From an uncultured Methylococcaceae bacterium (GTDB lineage: Bacteria; Pseudomonadota; Gammaproteobacteria; Methylococcales; Methylomonadaceae): a stretch of DNA of 57,915 nucleotides. The notes beneath the pieces are model-generated. The model was not told the DNA's origin. It did no database searches and worked only from the letters and a program-made list of their open reading frames with translations. Every line of letters begins with the position of its first letter. Position 1 is the first letter of the stretch. Made by a program: the position numbers and the translations under genes. Positions 34,306 through 42,609 of the stretch are shown here, piece after piece. The stretch is from contig CAJAVP010000079.1 in the NCBI GenBank assembly GCA_903945375.1, positions 1 through 57,915 on the forward strand. Reading direction: 5' to 3'.

Positions 34306-35796
34306 TTAAAATTCAAAATGTACCCGTCCGTTATACATATCGACTGGCCCACGATCTGCGTTAAAAGCAGGATTGGAAATATGTTGATAATCCAGCGACA
34401 ACCAAGTCGACGTGAAGACATGCCATTGATAGTAAATATCGACCACTTGCTCAGGTTGATAATTAATTTTGCCATCACCAATAAAACCATCCACACCGCC
34501 TTTGTTTAGATAGGCAACGTGTTGATCTGAAATCCAGCTCTGTCCATAAGCAATTCCCACTGAGTCTTTGTCGCGCCCCCAGCGCTCTCCTTTGATGGAT
34601 GTACCGAATGAAAACGAGCGATCCGCCGGAACGTACGAATAAACCTCGGTCTCACCATCTGAATACATGCCTCTTAGAAAGAGCCCGATATCATCTGTGA
34701 GCGCTTGTTCCATATTAATGCCGATACCCATTTTTATATTGGGCTTTCTCACCCAGCAGAGATCAGGCGCATTGGCATTGCTGGATTCATAGTTATAAGA
34801 CGTACAATTAGCCGCGCTTTTACTGGGATCTGCTTGATACGCTGCCATTGCGTCACTAAATCGCCCCGAGCGTTCACGGTTTCTATAACCGAGCAATCGA
34901 ATCGCTCCAGGTTGATTTTTGATCGTATGCTTATGCTCAATTTCAATCTGATCGCCGTAATGTTCAAAAATATTAAAGTTTAGTGGCAAATCATTGGGGT
35001 CTTTGGGACCGGCAATGCGTGCAAATCGAAATACCCAATCATCATAATAAAACTCGCCAACAAAACCGAATGTATAGCCACGAGCATCGGCGGCAAAGTC
35101 ATACGCTGCATTAGTCAGAAACGCCATATTAACGAATTGTCGGCGTAAATCAGCCGCGTAAGTGTTTCTATCAAAATAATCAAGAATACTGAAAGTCCCT
35201 GCGGTAAAAACAAACCGTCGACTGCTTACCGTACCGGCCAATTGCATAGGCCCCGATTTAAGCTCGCTAGTCGTACCGCCAAAGGGAATTGTTTGCCGAT
35301 AAATGGCGCGTGATAAGTACCAGGTAGAATTTTCTGCGCCATTTTTTTGCAACTCAAAGTTTTGGATGCTGCCCCCTAAGCCCTTTAAGCCCGATAAGGG
35401 TAATTCAGAGATCATCTCAGGCGCCGCGTAAAATTCTGCACCTTGCCACGCTTTCAGTCCAACATAAACCGTTACGGTTGCGGTGAAGCCGCGTTCTGGG
35501 TCGGTTGTTAAGGAACTATTACTGCCATTTAAATTGGTGTAAGCCGCCGGAAAACCATTCTTAAAGGTGTAAATATAGGTTGCCTGTCCATAGGCATTCC
35601 ACCATTCATCTTGCAGATTATGTAATCCCAAGCCTGATAAGCCACCGAGTAAAGAAAATTCGCTAGGGGATTGTAAAGCGGTTAAATTTTCGGCATGGCA
35701 GGGGGCGCTCAAACAACTAAAACCCGATAAGCAGATTGCGAGCCATTGATGCTGCGTATAATTTGGTGTGAACTGAGTTTTGTGCTTTTTTTTCAT
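34306..35796 (-). CDS. OprB-like carbohydrate-selective porin
   Basis: A 496-residue outer-membrane protein. The signal peptide ends SAPCHA near 35. The mature part has the OprB pattern: WWNAYGQATYIYTFKNGFPAAY, GFTATVTVYVGLKAWQGAEFYAAPE, WYLSRAIYRQTIPFGG, FVFTAGTFSILDYFDRNTYA, RRQFVNMAFLTNAAYDFAADARGYTFG, a central extracellular loop with two cysteines (AANCTSYN and DLCWVRKP), and a terminal GRVHFEF. OprB proteins admit sugars and other small hydrophilic molecules. The ATG follows a tandem repeat with no Shine-Dalgarno, so translation may be weak or controlled by the leader. Confidence 0.88.
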   Translation of the reverse strand: MKKKHKTQFTPNYTQHQWLAICLSGFSCLSAPCHAENLTALQSPSEFSLLGGLSGLGLHNLQDEWWNAYGQATYIYTFKNGFPAAYTNLNGSNSSLTTDPERGFTATVTVYVGLKAWQGAEFYAAPEMISELPLSGLKGLGGSIQNFELQKNGAENSTWYLSRAIYRQTIPFGGTTSELKSGPMQLAGTVSSRRFVFTAGTFSILDYFDRNTYAADLRRQFVNMAFLTNAAYDFAADARGYTFGFVGEFYYDDWVFRFARIAGPKDPNDLPLNFNIFEHYGDQIEIEHKHTIKNQPGAIRLLGYRNRERSGRFSDAMAAYQADPSKSAANCTSYNYESSNANAPDLCWVRKPNIKMGIGINMEQALTDDIGLFLRGMYSDGETEVYSYVPADRSFSFGTSIKGERWGRDKDSVGIAYGQSWISDQHVAYLNKGGVDGFIGDGKINYQPEQVVDIYYQWHVFTSTWLSLDYQHISNPAFNADRGPVDMYNGRVHFEF

Positions 35797-35836
35797 GAGA
35801 GTTAATGAGAGTTAATGAGAGTTAATGAGAGTTAAC
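35795..35836. repeat. Tandem 10-bp repeats at the porin start
   Basis: The unit GTTAATGAGA occurs three times in full (35801-35830), with partial units at each side, directly upstream of and touching the porin ATG (35794-35796). On the porin strand the unit reads TCTCATTAAC, so each copy looks like the start region itself (CTCATT versus CTCATG). Changes in copy number would move the leader spacing. Confidence 0.85.
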
Positions 35837-36175
35837 GCACAAAATATTCCAAAGCCAGATACGGACGACCAGTAGGTAAATTGTAGTAGCCACTTTATTC
35901 AAAAGTGGCATTGTTGCGCTAAAGTGGCTATTACAATTGTCTGAATTTTGTACACCTTTGTCATTATAGCTTTGCAAAATGACAGTTATTTGAAATCGAT
36001 GTCAGCCCTTTTTTACAACAATAGACGACGTAGGTGGCGCTTCAGCCGCGATTTTCATGGCTCTACATGACACTGTACCCCAATAATTACCGTGTTATGT
36101 AGAGTTGAAGAGGACGCCTTACGAGTGAGTTGTTGTACAATGTTTTTAAACAAAGCGCTTTAGGAGGTAAGTACA
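35837..36175. other. Divergent intergenic region between porin and DUF3782-like gene
   Basis: No gene was seen. Besides the inverted repeats listed separately, the region carries the promoter area for both divergent genes and ends at the strong AGGAGGT ribosome binding site (36162-36168) of the plus-strand gene. Confidence 0.5.
35881..35936. promoter_or_regulatory. Inverted repeats with alternative pairing in the porin leader
   Basis: TTGTAGTAGCCACTTTA (35881-35897) pairs with TAAAGTGGCTATTACAA (35920-35936), 16 of 17 bases. A third element, AAAAGTGGC (35901-35909), can pair with the same left arm instead. The layout could be a pair of operators or two mutually exclusive hairpins. It lies 85-140 bases upstream of the porin ATG. 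A second inverted repeat, CTCTACATGACAC (36061-36073) with 36092-36104, lies further up. Confidence 0.5.
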
Positions 36176-36778
36176 ATGAATACCAACCCATTAACTTATG
36201 ATGATATTTTAAGGCTCTTCCAGGAAACCAACCTGTTAATGAAGGCGTTGTTTGTAAGTCAGAAGGAAACGGATCGTAAATTTCAGGAAACCAGCATAGA
36301 AATCAAAGCACTAAACGAGAAAACGAGTCGAGAAATCAAGGCAATCAATGAGTCCATTGGACGGTTGGGTAATCGCTTAGGTGATTTTGTGGAAGAAATG
36401 GTGCGACCTGCGTCGGTGCGCTTGTTTCGTGAGCAAGAGATCGATGTTCACGAAGTGCATCGTGGCGTAGAAGCAAGCCGAGGCGGAGAAGATATTGAAA
36501 TTGATTTGCTGGTGGTCAACACGCGTGATGTGGTGGCTGTTGAGTGTAAGAGTAGTCTCAGTATTGATGATGTGAATCAGCATTTAACCACCTTAGCTAA
36601 GTTTAAAAGAATGCTGCCGAGCTATGCGAAAAAAAACGTGATGGGCGCGGTAGCCGCGATGACCTTACCAGATAATGTTGCACGTTATGCGTATCGTAAA
36701 GGGTTGTTTGTCATTTCACAATCGGGTGATCATTTGATGATTCGTAATGACGCAAAGTTTAAGCCGCAGATTTGGTAA
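36176..36778 (+). CDS. DUF3782-like protein: coiled coil plus PD-(D/E)XK domain
   Basis: A 200-residue protein. Residues 1-75 form a long charged helix (QETNLLMKALFVSQKETDRK, IGRLGNRLGDFVEEMVRP). Residues 80-200 hold a PD-(D/E)XK core with D in EDIEIDLLVVNT and E-x-K in VAVECKSSLS. This fits the DUF3782 group, whose members are common in mobile or repetitive families of large-genome bacteria. DNA cleavage has not been shown for them. An unusually strong ribosome binding site (AGGAGGT, eight bases from ATG) suggests good expression. Confidence 0.8.
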   Translation: MNTNPLTYDDILRLFQETNLLMKALFVSQKETDRKFQETSIEIKALNEKTSREIKAINESIGRLGNRLGDFVEEMVRPASVRLFREQEIDVHEVHRGVEASRGGEDIEIDLLVVNTRDVVAVECKSSLSIDDVNQHLTTLAKFKRMLPSYAKKNVMGAVAAMTLPDNVARYAYRKGLFVISQSGDHLMIRNDAKFKPQIW

Positions 36779-36938
36779 GCATGTTGGTCATAGTTAGTGT
36801 CTGTGCACGAGCGATCTTGATGGTGGTATCACAATACAGCATTTTAAAAGTCGACTAAGATAGCTAAAGCAAATTTATCCCTACCTACAAAACTAAAAAA
36901 ACATTGAATATGCTCTAACCCGCTGAAATCCCCTCGCT

Positions 36939-37571
36939 ATGAATAAAACTAAACGATTGACTATTTTTGAACGCTTGTCGGTTACCATGCCCAAACCGAC
37001 TACGGAGCTAAACTATTCATCCCATTTTGAATTATTAATTGCCGTTGTGCTATCCGCACAAGCGACGGATATCGGCGTTAATAAAGCCACAGCAGGATTA
37101 TTTCCCGTCGCAAATACACCAGAGCAACTACTGGCTTTGGGTTTAGAAGGACTGAAGGCATACATCAAAACCATCGGGCTATTTAATAACAAAGCGGCGA
37201 ATATCATACTGCTTTGTCAACAATTATTGGATCGCCATCAAGGTCAAGTACCGCAAACGAGAGCTGAATTAGAGGCGCTGGCGGGTGTGGGTAGAAAAAC
37301 CGCTAATGTCATATTGAATACCGCGTTTGGACAGGAAACAATTGCGGTTGACACCCATATTTTTCGTGTTGCCAATCGGACAGGCTTAGCGCCTGGTTCA
37401 ACAGTACTGGCTGTTGAGCAGAAGCTCATGCGCTGGACATCCCGTCAGCATAAAAAAAATGCTCATCATTGGCTTATATTGCTGGGGCGTTATACTTGCA
37501 CCGCTAGAAAACCGAAATGTCACATCTGTCTCATTGCCGACTTATGCGATTATCCGTCCAAAACGACTTAA
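36939..37571 (+). CDS. nth: Endonuclease III (DNA glycosylase/AP lyase)
   Basis: Nth removes oxidised pyrimidines and nicks the resulting abasic site. The protein has 210 residues, the usual size. The helix-hairpin-helix LEALAGVGRKTANVILN carries the catalytic lysine, VDTHIFRVANRTGLAPG carries the catalytic aspartate, and the 4Fe-4S cysteines are C-x6-C-x2-C-x5-C in YTCTARKPKCHICLIADLC. It stands alone, about 150 bases upstream of the copper-peptide operon. Confidence 0.97.
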   Translation: MNKTKRLTIFERLSVTMPKPTTELNYSSHFELLIAVVLSAQATDIGVNKATAGLFPVANTPEQLLALGLEGLKAYIKTIGLFNNKAANIILLCQQLLDRHQGQVPQTRAELEALAGVGRKTANVILNTAFGQETIAVDTHIFRVANRTGLAPGSTVLAVEQKLMRWTSRQHKKNAHHWLILLGRYTCTARKPKCHICLIADLCDYPSKTT

Positions 37572-37718
37572 GAGCATCGCGTTGATTTTCTGCCCAAACA
37601 TTGTATTTTTTTGTAACCCAAGTATATTTATGGTGCGTTTAGCAACATATCGCACCTTAAATTGGGTCGTGGCGTGTTTGCGACGAGGCATCTTACTCAT
37701 CTTACCTAGGAAATTATT

Positions 37719-38369
37719 ATGAAAAAATTTAACCACTCTCCTTTAGCAGCGGCTATGGGTGTTGCTTTTATTTCTACTTTTACAGCAGTAACCGCTAGTG
37801 CAGAAGCGAATCCATTTGGCATTAACGAAATGTCTGCGGGTTATATGCAAGTGGCTGAAGCCGCTAAAACTGCTGAAATGGCTTGCGGTGCTAACATGCC
37901 TGGTATGTCAACGGCTAACAAAACAACCGAAGGCGCTTGCGCTGGCAACAAAACCCCAACGGCTAATAAAACAGCGGCAGCTGAAGGCAAATGCGGCAAT
38001 ATGATGGACGGCGACAAAATGAAAAAAGGCATGGAGTCTGCCTGTGGTGCTATGATGAAAGGTAAAGAAGGTGCGTGTGGTGAAATGGCAAAAGGCGAAG
38101 GCATGAAAGGTAAAGAAGGCGCATGTGGTGCCGGTATGAAAATGCCTGAAGGCAAATGCGGCAGCCAATGTGGTGAAAACATGCAAAGTTGCACCGATGC
38201 TAAAGCGAAAGAAGGCGCGTGTGGCGCACAAATGAAAGGCTGTGGCGAAGGAATGCAAGGCTGCGCTGAAATGATGAAAGGCAAAGAAGGTGCTTGTGCA
38301 GCGGCTAAAACACCTGCTGCACCAGCGGCGGCTGTCCCTGCTGCTCCAGTGCCTGCGCCAAAAAAATAA
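37719..38369 (+). CDS. hvfA: HvfA/bufferin-like RiPP metallophore precursor
   Basis: A 216-residue precursor with a Sec signal (cleavage after ASA, residue 28). The mature part is low-complexity, with 13 cysteines and many methionines. Eight EGxC-like cores occur: EGACA (71, 190), EGKCG (89, 144), ESACG (106) and EGACG (117, 133, 165). In known systems EGKCG cysteines are converted by a DUF692 enzyme to copper-binding heterocycles, and the peptide buffers periplasmic copper. Here alanine replaces lysine in most cores. An Ala/Pro-rich tail (195-216) ends it. AGGAA precedes ATG. It is followed by a hairpin and then the DUF692 and DUF2063 genes. Confidence 0.88.
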   Translation: MKKFNHSPLAAAMGVAFISTFTAVTASAEANPFGINEMSAGYMQVAEAAKTAEMACGANMPGMSTANKTTEGACAGNKTPTANKTAAAEGKCGNMMDGDKMKKGMESACGAMMKGKEGACGEMAKGEGMKGKEGACGAGMKMPEGKCGSQCGENMQSCTDAKAKEGACGAQMKGCGEGMQGCAEMMKGKEGACAAAKTPAAPAAAVPAAPVPAPKK

Positions 38370-38396
38370 TCGACCCCACGATTTAATCAGTATCCA

Positions 38397-38424
38397 GAAG
38401 GTGGCTTATGCCACCTTCTTTTTT
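38397..38424 (+). terminator. Hairpin with T-tract between precursor and maturase genes
   Basis: GAAGGTGGC (38397-38405) pairs with GCCACCTTC (38410-38418) around a TTAT loop and is followed by six T. It has the form of an intrinsic terminator. Since the maturase genes follow at once, it probably acts as a partial terminator that gives more precursor than enzyme mRNA. Confidence 0.85.
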
Positions 38425-38450
38425 CACATCAACTCTTTGTAGGTGTTCTT

Positions 38451-39299
38451 ATGGACACACGTGTTACTCGCAAACATGCGGCGGGCTTAGGCTTACGTCG
38501 TTCATTTATCAGTCAAATTCTTGCCGCCCCCCCCGAATCTGTCAGTTTTTATGAAATTGCACCAGAAAATTGGATTACGATTGGTGGCAAATTGGGCAAG
38601 CAATTGCGTACCTTAACGGAGCAATTTGATTTTGTCTGTCACGGCTTATCGTTATCACTCGGCGGCAGCGACCCTTTGGACGAAAATTTTGTGCATGACA
38701 TCAAACGTTTTATGCAAACTCATCAGATAAAGTTTTATAGCGAACATTTAAGCTATTGCAGTCAAGATGGGCATCTTTACGATTTAATGCCTATCCCTTT
38801 CACTGAAGCAGCGGCGGCTCATGTGGCGGGTCGTATTGCGCGTGTTCAAGATATTTTGGGACATAAAATCGCGCTTGAAAATGTCTCCTATTACGCCGCG
38901 CCAGGCCAAGAAATGAGCGAAATTGATTTTTTTAATACCGTCGTTGAAAGCGCTGATTGCAATGTCTTGATCGACATCAATAATATCTATGTCAATAGCG
39001 TCAACCATAACTATGATGCCAAAGCGTTTTTAAAAGCAATGCCTTGGCATCGGGTTGCCTACGCGCATATTGCGGGTCATTACGTGGAAGCTGAGGATTT
39101 TTTGGTCGACACACACGGCGCGGAAATTGTGGATCCCGTGTGGAGCTTGTTAGACCAAGCCTATGACCTATACGGCATCTTTCCGACACTGTTAGAACGT
39201 GACTTTAATATTCCACCGATGGCGGAGTTATTGCGCGAAGTCGATACCATTAACGCAATGCAAACCGCTTGGCAGCAGCGCCATGCTCAACAGGCTTGA
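38451..39299 (+). CDS. bufB: MNIO (DUF692) peptide-modifying iron enzyme, BufB/HvfB type
   Basis: A 282-residue TIM-barrel multinuclear non-haem iron oxidase. The N-terminus GLGLRRSFISQIL and FYEIAPENWI are family hallmarks. Likely metal ligands sit in FVCHGLSLSLGG (His), FYSEHLSYC (Glu/His), IALENVSYYA (Glu), LIDINNIYVNSVNH (Asp/Asn/His), YAHIAGHY (His) and VDTHG (Asp/His). Family members oxidise cysteines of the precursor peptide with O2. The preceding EGxC precursor and following DUF2063 partner match the Hvf/Buf layout and not the methanobactin (mbnABC) one. Confidence 0.93.
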   Translation: MDTRVTRKHAAGLGLRRSFISQILAAPPESVSFYEIAPENWITIGGKLGKQLRTLTEQFDFVCHGLSLSLGGSDPLDENFVHDIKRFMQTHQIKFYSEHLSYCSQDGHLYDLMPIPFTEAAAAHVAGRIARVQDILGHKIALENVSYYAAPGQEMSEIDFFNTVVESADCNVLIDINNIYVNSVNHNYDAKAFLKAMPWHRVAYAHIAGHYVEAEDFLVDTHGAEIVDPVWSLLDQAYDLYGIFPTLLERDFNIPPMAELLREVDTINAMQTAWQQRHAQQA

Positions 39300-39301
39300 T
39301 T

Positions 39302-40054
39302 ATGCGCGTAGATTTTAGAGCCAAACAACGTGAATTTGCGGCATTTATCCGCGATCCTGAGCACAATCCTGCGCCAGAGGATGTTCCCGCTGCGCGGATC
39401 AGCATGTATCGAGAATTATTTTTCAATAATATTGATAATTTCTTATCCAGTAACTTTCCTGTATTACGCACCCTCCTCAGTGACCAACAGTGGTTTGCCT
39501 TAGCGCAAGATTTTTTTGCCAAACATCCTTGTAAAACCCCTTATTTCACTGAAATTCCTGAAGAGTTTTTGCTCTATTTGCAAAATGAACGCACTAACGC
39601 CGAAGATTTGCCGTTTTTGTTAGAGCTGGCGCATTACGAATGGGTAGAAATGGCCTTGTCTATCGCACACGATGACAATGTAATTAATCCAGCCATGCCG
39701 GATGAATGGTTGACGCAAACGATTCAGTTATCACCGCTGGCGTGGTCGCTGGCTTATCAGTATCCGGTACACAAAATAGCCCCCAGCTATTTGCCGTTAA
39801 CGCCGCCTAGCCTACCCACGTTTATCGTGGTGTATCGTGATGTCAGTGATGAAGTTAATTTCCTTGAAATCACCCCGATGACTTACCATTTTTTAGAATT
39901 AATTCAGCAAGATGGCGGTGCGTTGGTGGCCGATTGCTTCAAGCAAATCAGTGCAGAATCGCCGACACTCAGCAGCGAGGTGATCATTAGCGGTGGTTTA
40001 CAAATCCTTGCGATGCTGTATCAAAAAGGAATTGTTGGCTTAGTTGCAAAATAA
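39302..40054 (+). CDS. bufC: DUF2063 partner protein, BufC/HvfC type
   Basis: The protein has 250 residues from ATG 39302, two bases after the maturase stop. The N-terminal DUF2063 domain is clear: KQREFAAFIRDPEHNPAPED, RISMYRELFFNNIDNFLSSN and FPVLRTLLSDQQWFALAQDFF. A C-terminal domain (TFIVVYRDVSDEVNFLEITP) resembles a peptide-recognition winged helix. It forms a complex with the DUF692 enzyme and presents the precursor. Its presence completes the operon; no DoxX-like membrane gene or export gene follows. Confidence 0.92.
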   Translation: MRVDFRAKQREFAAFIRDPEHNPAPEDVPAARISMYRELFFNNIDNFLSSNFPVLRTLLSDQQWFALAQDFFAKHPCKTPYFTEIPEEFLLYLQNERTNAEDLPFLLELAHYEWVEMALSIAHDDNVINPAMPDEWLTQTIQLSPLAWSLAYQYPVHKIAPSYLPLTPPSLPTFIVVYRDVSDEVNFLEITPMTYHFLELIQQDGGALVADCFKQISAESPTLSSEVIISGGLQILAMLYQKGIVGLVAK

Positions 40055-40061
40055 GATGAGT

Positions 40062-40085
40062 GGTGAGCAGTCATTTCTGCTCACC
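40062..40085. terminator. Possible stem-loop at the end of the copper-peptide operon
   Basis: GGTGAGCAG (40062-40070) pairs with CTGCTCACC (40077-40085) around a six-base loop. No T-tract follows on either strand, so termination is uncertain. It separates the bufC stop from the convergent lpxC stop. Confidence 0.4.
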
Positions 40086-40110
40086 CGCATTTGGTAGACG
40101 ATTAAAAGAT

Positions 40111-41034
40111 CTAGCTCTCTGAGCGAGGTGATTGTGCAGAACGCATAAATGAAATAGGTGCTTGCTCTTCATCGTCAAACGTGACCATTTCCCAAGCATC
40201 GGTGTCGGCAAGTAAGGTGCGTAATAATTTATTGTTCAAACCATGCCCCGATTTATAGCCGGTAAACTCACCAATCAAGCTATGTCCTAATAAATATAAA
40301 TCACCAATTGCATCGAGAATTTTGTGTTTAACAAACTCATCAGCGCAACGCAGTCCGTCTTCATTAAGAATCTTGTCATCGTCAACGACAATCGCATTAT
40401 CTAAACTGCCACCTAAGGCAAGATTGTTCTGACGCAACATGTCGATATCTTTCATAAAGCCAAACGTTCTAGCGCGACTGACTTCTTTTACAAAGGTTGT
40501 TGATGAAAAATCCATCGTGGCGGTTTTGACATCCTCTTCAAAGGCTGGATGTTCAAAATCTATGGTAAAGGTCACTTTAAACCCATCAAACGCTTCAAAA
40601 GATGCCCATTTATCGCCTTCTTCAACACGCACACTGCGCTTGATACGAATGTATTGTTTGGGGCTGTCTTGCTCTTCTACGCCAGCTGATTGCAGCAAAA
40701 ATACAAAAGGGCCAGCGCTACCATCCATAATCGGCACTTCTGCTGCACTGACATCGATCATGGCGTTATCAATCCCTAGTCCTGCAAATGCCGATAATAA
40801 ATGTTCTATGGTGGATATTTTGACATCACCAGCAACCAAGGTGGTCGATAAGACGGTTTCACCCACATTGCCCGGCGTTGCTTGGATCGTAACTGGCTCT
40901 GGGAGATCAACGCGACGGAATCGAATGCCCGTATTGGGTTCGGCAGGTCGCAAGGTTAAAAAGACTTTTTCGCCCGTGTGTAAGCCTACGCCGGTCGCTC
41001 TAATGGTATTTTTTAAAGTTCGTTGTTTAATCAT
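40111..41034 (-). CDS. lpxC: UDP-3-O-acyl-N-acetylglucosamine deacetylase
   Basis: LpxC performs the committed zinc-dependent step of lipid A synthesis. The protein has 307 residues, the standard size. [20 protein letters not shown] is the N-terminus, [17 protein letters not shown] carries the first zinc histidine, and [17 protein letters not shown] carries the second histidine and the aspartate. The catalytic general-acid histidine is in [13 protein letters not shown]. Here the gene is not next to ftsZ or mraZ as in E. coli but stands alone between operons. Confidence 0.97.
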   Translation of the reverse strand: MIKQRTLKNTIRATGVGLHTGEKVFLTLRPAEPNTGIRFRRVDLPEPVTIQATPGNVGETVLSTTLVAGDVKISTIEHLLSAFAGLGIDNAMIDVSAAEVPIMDGSAGPFVFLLQSAGVEEQDSPKQYIRIKRSVRVEEGDKWASFEAFDGFKVTFTIDFEHPAFEEDVKTATMDFSSTTFVKEVSRARTFGFMKDIDMLRQNNLALGGSLDNAIVVDDDKILNEDGLRCADEFVKHKILDAIGDLYLLGHSLIGEFTGYKSGHGLNNKLLRTLLADTDAWEMVTFDDEEQAPISFMRSAQSPRSES

Positions 41035-41325
41035 AAAGTGTCATGGTCAATTTACTGCCCACTATTGGGTTTTATGGCGCAATACTATCATAAATAATCG
41101 GCAAAACAGAATCGCCTAAAGTAGATGCCCGATCATAGCACTCAGCAGTGGCACTCTCGCGAACCGAGCCTCTTCAAGCTAGCTGATTATTTGTATACTC
41201 AACGTGTACCCTTGCTTTGTTGAAGTATCAGATAAAAAACACATTTTCAGTTAAAATGAACCTCCATTTAACGCTGCCCGCTGCCCAAAGCAGTTGGCTA
41301 TTTTTGTCAGGAACTATTAATCGCT

Positions 41326-41715
41326 ATGAAAACTATACACTTAGTCAGTGTTATTACCATGACACTACTCGCCGGTTGCGCGTCCACACCAGAATCCGCA
41401 CCCGAACCTAAAGTAGAAGAAAAAATCCAAACCAACGATTTTCCTACCCGTGATCGGGTGGAATATGTTTTAAATTGTGTGGCTCAACATGGAGGATTGA
41501 GTTATATCAACCAATATGCTTGTGGTTGCAAAATAGACAAAATTGCAGAGAAGCTGTCTTTTGCGGACTACGAAGCCGCTAAAACCTTTAATTATTTAAA
41601 AAGCACACCGGGCGAAAGTGGCAGTGTGTTTCGTGATCCTAAGCAATCTAAAGACTTGCGTACTCAACTCAAAGACGCCGAAGAGTTTGCCGAAAAAAGC
41701 TGTTTTGTAAAATAA
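41326..41715 (+). CDS. Hypothetical lipoprotein with conserved cysteines
   Basis: A 129-residue protein. The N-terminus (TIHLVSVITMTLLAGCASTP) ends in a clear LAGC lipobox, giving a lipidated Cys17. The mature part has a disordered acidic stretch (ESAPEPKVEEK), then a domain with four more cysteines (VLNCVAQHGG, YACGCKID and KSCFVK) likely to form two disulphides. No named family is recognised. It lies 58 bases upstream of the pentapeptide-repeat gene, possibly in the same transcript. Confidence 0.8.
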   Translation: MKTIHLVSVITMTLLAGCASTPESAPEPKVEEKIQTNDFPTRDRVEYVLNCVAQHGGLSYINQYACGCKIDKIAEKLSFADYEAAKTFNYLKSTPGESGSVFRDPKQSKDLRTQLKDAEEFAEKSCFVK

Positions 41716-41772
41716 TCCGTACCGTGCGGTTTAATGAGGCAAATCTTATTGATTAATATCAGGAGATATACG

Positions 41773-42546
41773 ATGAAAAAAACGTGTTCAGGATTGTTAT
41801 TGGCCACCTTGTTAAGTTTTGCAGTATCAGCGGCTGAATTGGATCGCTTGACGATTGAACAGCAACTAAAAGCGGCAAATCACACGCATCCCACCGATTT
41901 ACGCCGTAAGGATTTAACAGATTTAGATTTATCTGGGTTGGATTTTAAAAATGCGGATTTATGGGGCTCCGATTTACGTCGTGCCAATTTTAGTCATGCG
42001 GATTTATCTGGCTTAAATCTGGATTTGACGGTCATGTCAAAAATCAATTTGTCGGCTGCTAATCTGAGCCGTAGCAGTATTTTTGGTGTTCATATGGGCG
42101 GGGCTAATTTACGCCATGCGAATTTAAGCGGTAGCCGATTTATCGCCAACCTAGATCGTGCGGATCTCAGTCAGGCTAATCTTAGCCATGCCAATTGGGG
42201 CGTTGATATGCAGAATCAGCCTATGGGATTGATGCGAGTTAGCTTAAATAATGTCAATTTATCGGATGCCAACCTAAGTCATGCCAATCTCAATCGTGCC
42301 TTACTGCGCTATGCCAATCTACGTGGGGCGAATTTGCAACAGGCAAATTTATTTGGCGTAGATCTTTCCGGTGCTGATTTAACAGGTGCGGACTTATCGG
42401 GTGCCGATTTATCAGATAGCTTGCTTGAAGATACTAATTTTGCAGAGGCTAACTTAACGGGCACGGTGTTTTCGGGCGTTAAAGATAAAGCTCTGCTTAA
42501 GGGTTTAAGTACCAGCAAGCATCTGGAATCGGCGGTATTTAAATAG
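41773..42546 (+). CDS. Exported pentapeptide-repeat protein
   Basis: The protein has 257 residues from ATG 41773, eight bases after AGGAGAT. A signal peptide (ends VSAAE near 21) is followed by an almost continuous run of A(N/D)LxX repeats from about 40 to 240 (DLSGLDFKNADLWGSDLRRA and onwards). These form a right-handed quadrilateral beta-helix. One interruption near 130-145 (NWGVDMQNQPMGLMRVSLNN) breaks the regularity. Some cytoplasmic relatives mimic DNA (Qnr type), but the signal peptide makes that unlikely here. Function unknown. Confidence 0.9.
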   Translation: MKKTCSGLLLATLLSFAVSAAELDRLTIEQQLKAANHTHPTDLRRKDLTDLDLSGLDFKNADLWGSDLRRANFSHADLSGLNLDLTVMSKINLSAANLSRSSIFGVHMGGANLRHANLSGSRFIANLDRADLSQANLSHANWGVDMQNQPMGLMRVSLNNVNLSDANLSHANLNRALLRYANLRGANLQQANLFGVDLSGADLTGADLSGADLSDSLLEDTNFAEANLTGTVFSGVKDKALLKGLSTSKHLESAVFK

Positions 42547-42609
42547 TAAGAACGTGTCGTAATCGACTTTAAATGACAGCTAAAGCCGATTCGACCACTT
42601 GATTGAGGC

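Noticed and set aside
35795-35836. Tandem repeats as a CRISPR array
   Set aside because: The units are 10 bases with no spacers and there are no cas genes.
37841-38284. Long antisense open frames opposite the Cys-rich precursor gene
   Set aside because: They arise from the repetitive low-complexity codons of the real gene, have no ribosome binding site, and match no family.
38451-40054. Methanobactin (mbnABC) operon
   Set aside because: The precursor is a long multi-core EGxC protein with a Sec signal, not a short MbnA peptide, and the partner is DUF2063 BufC-like, so the Hvf/Buf type fits better.
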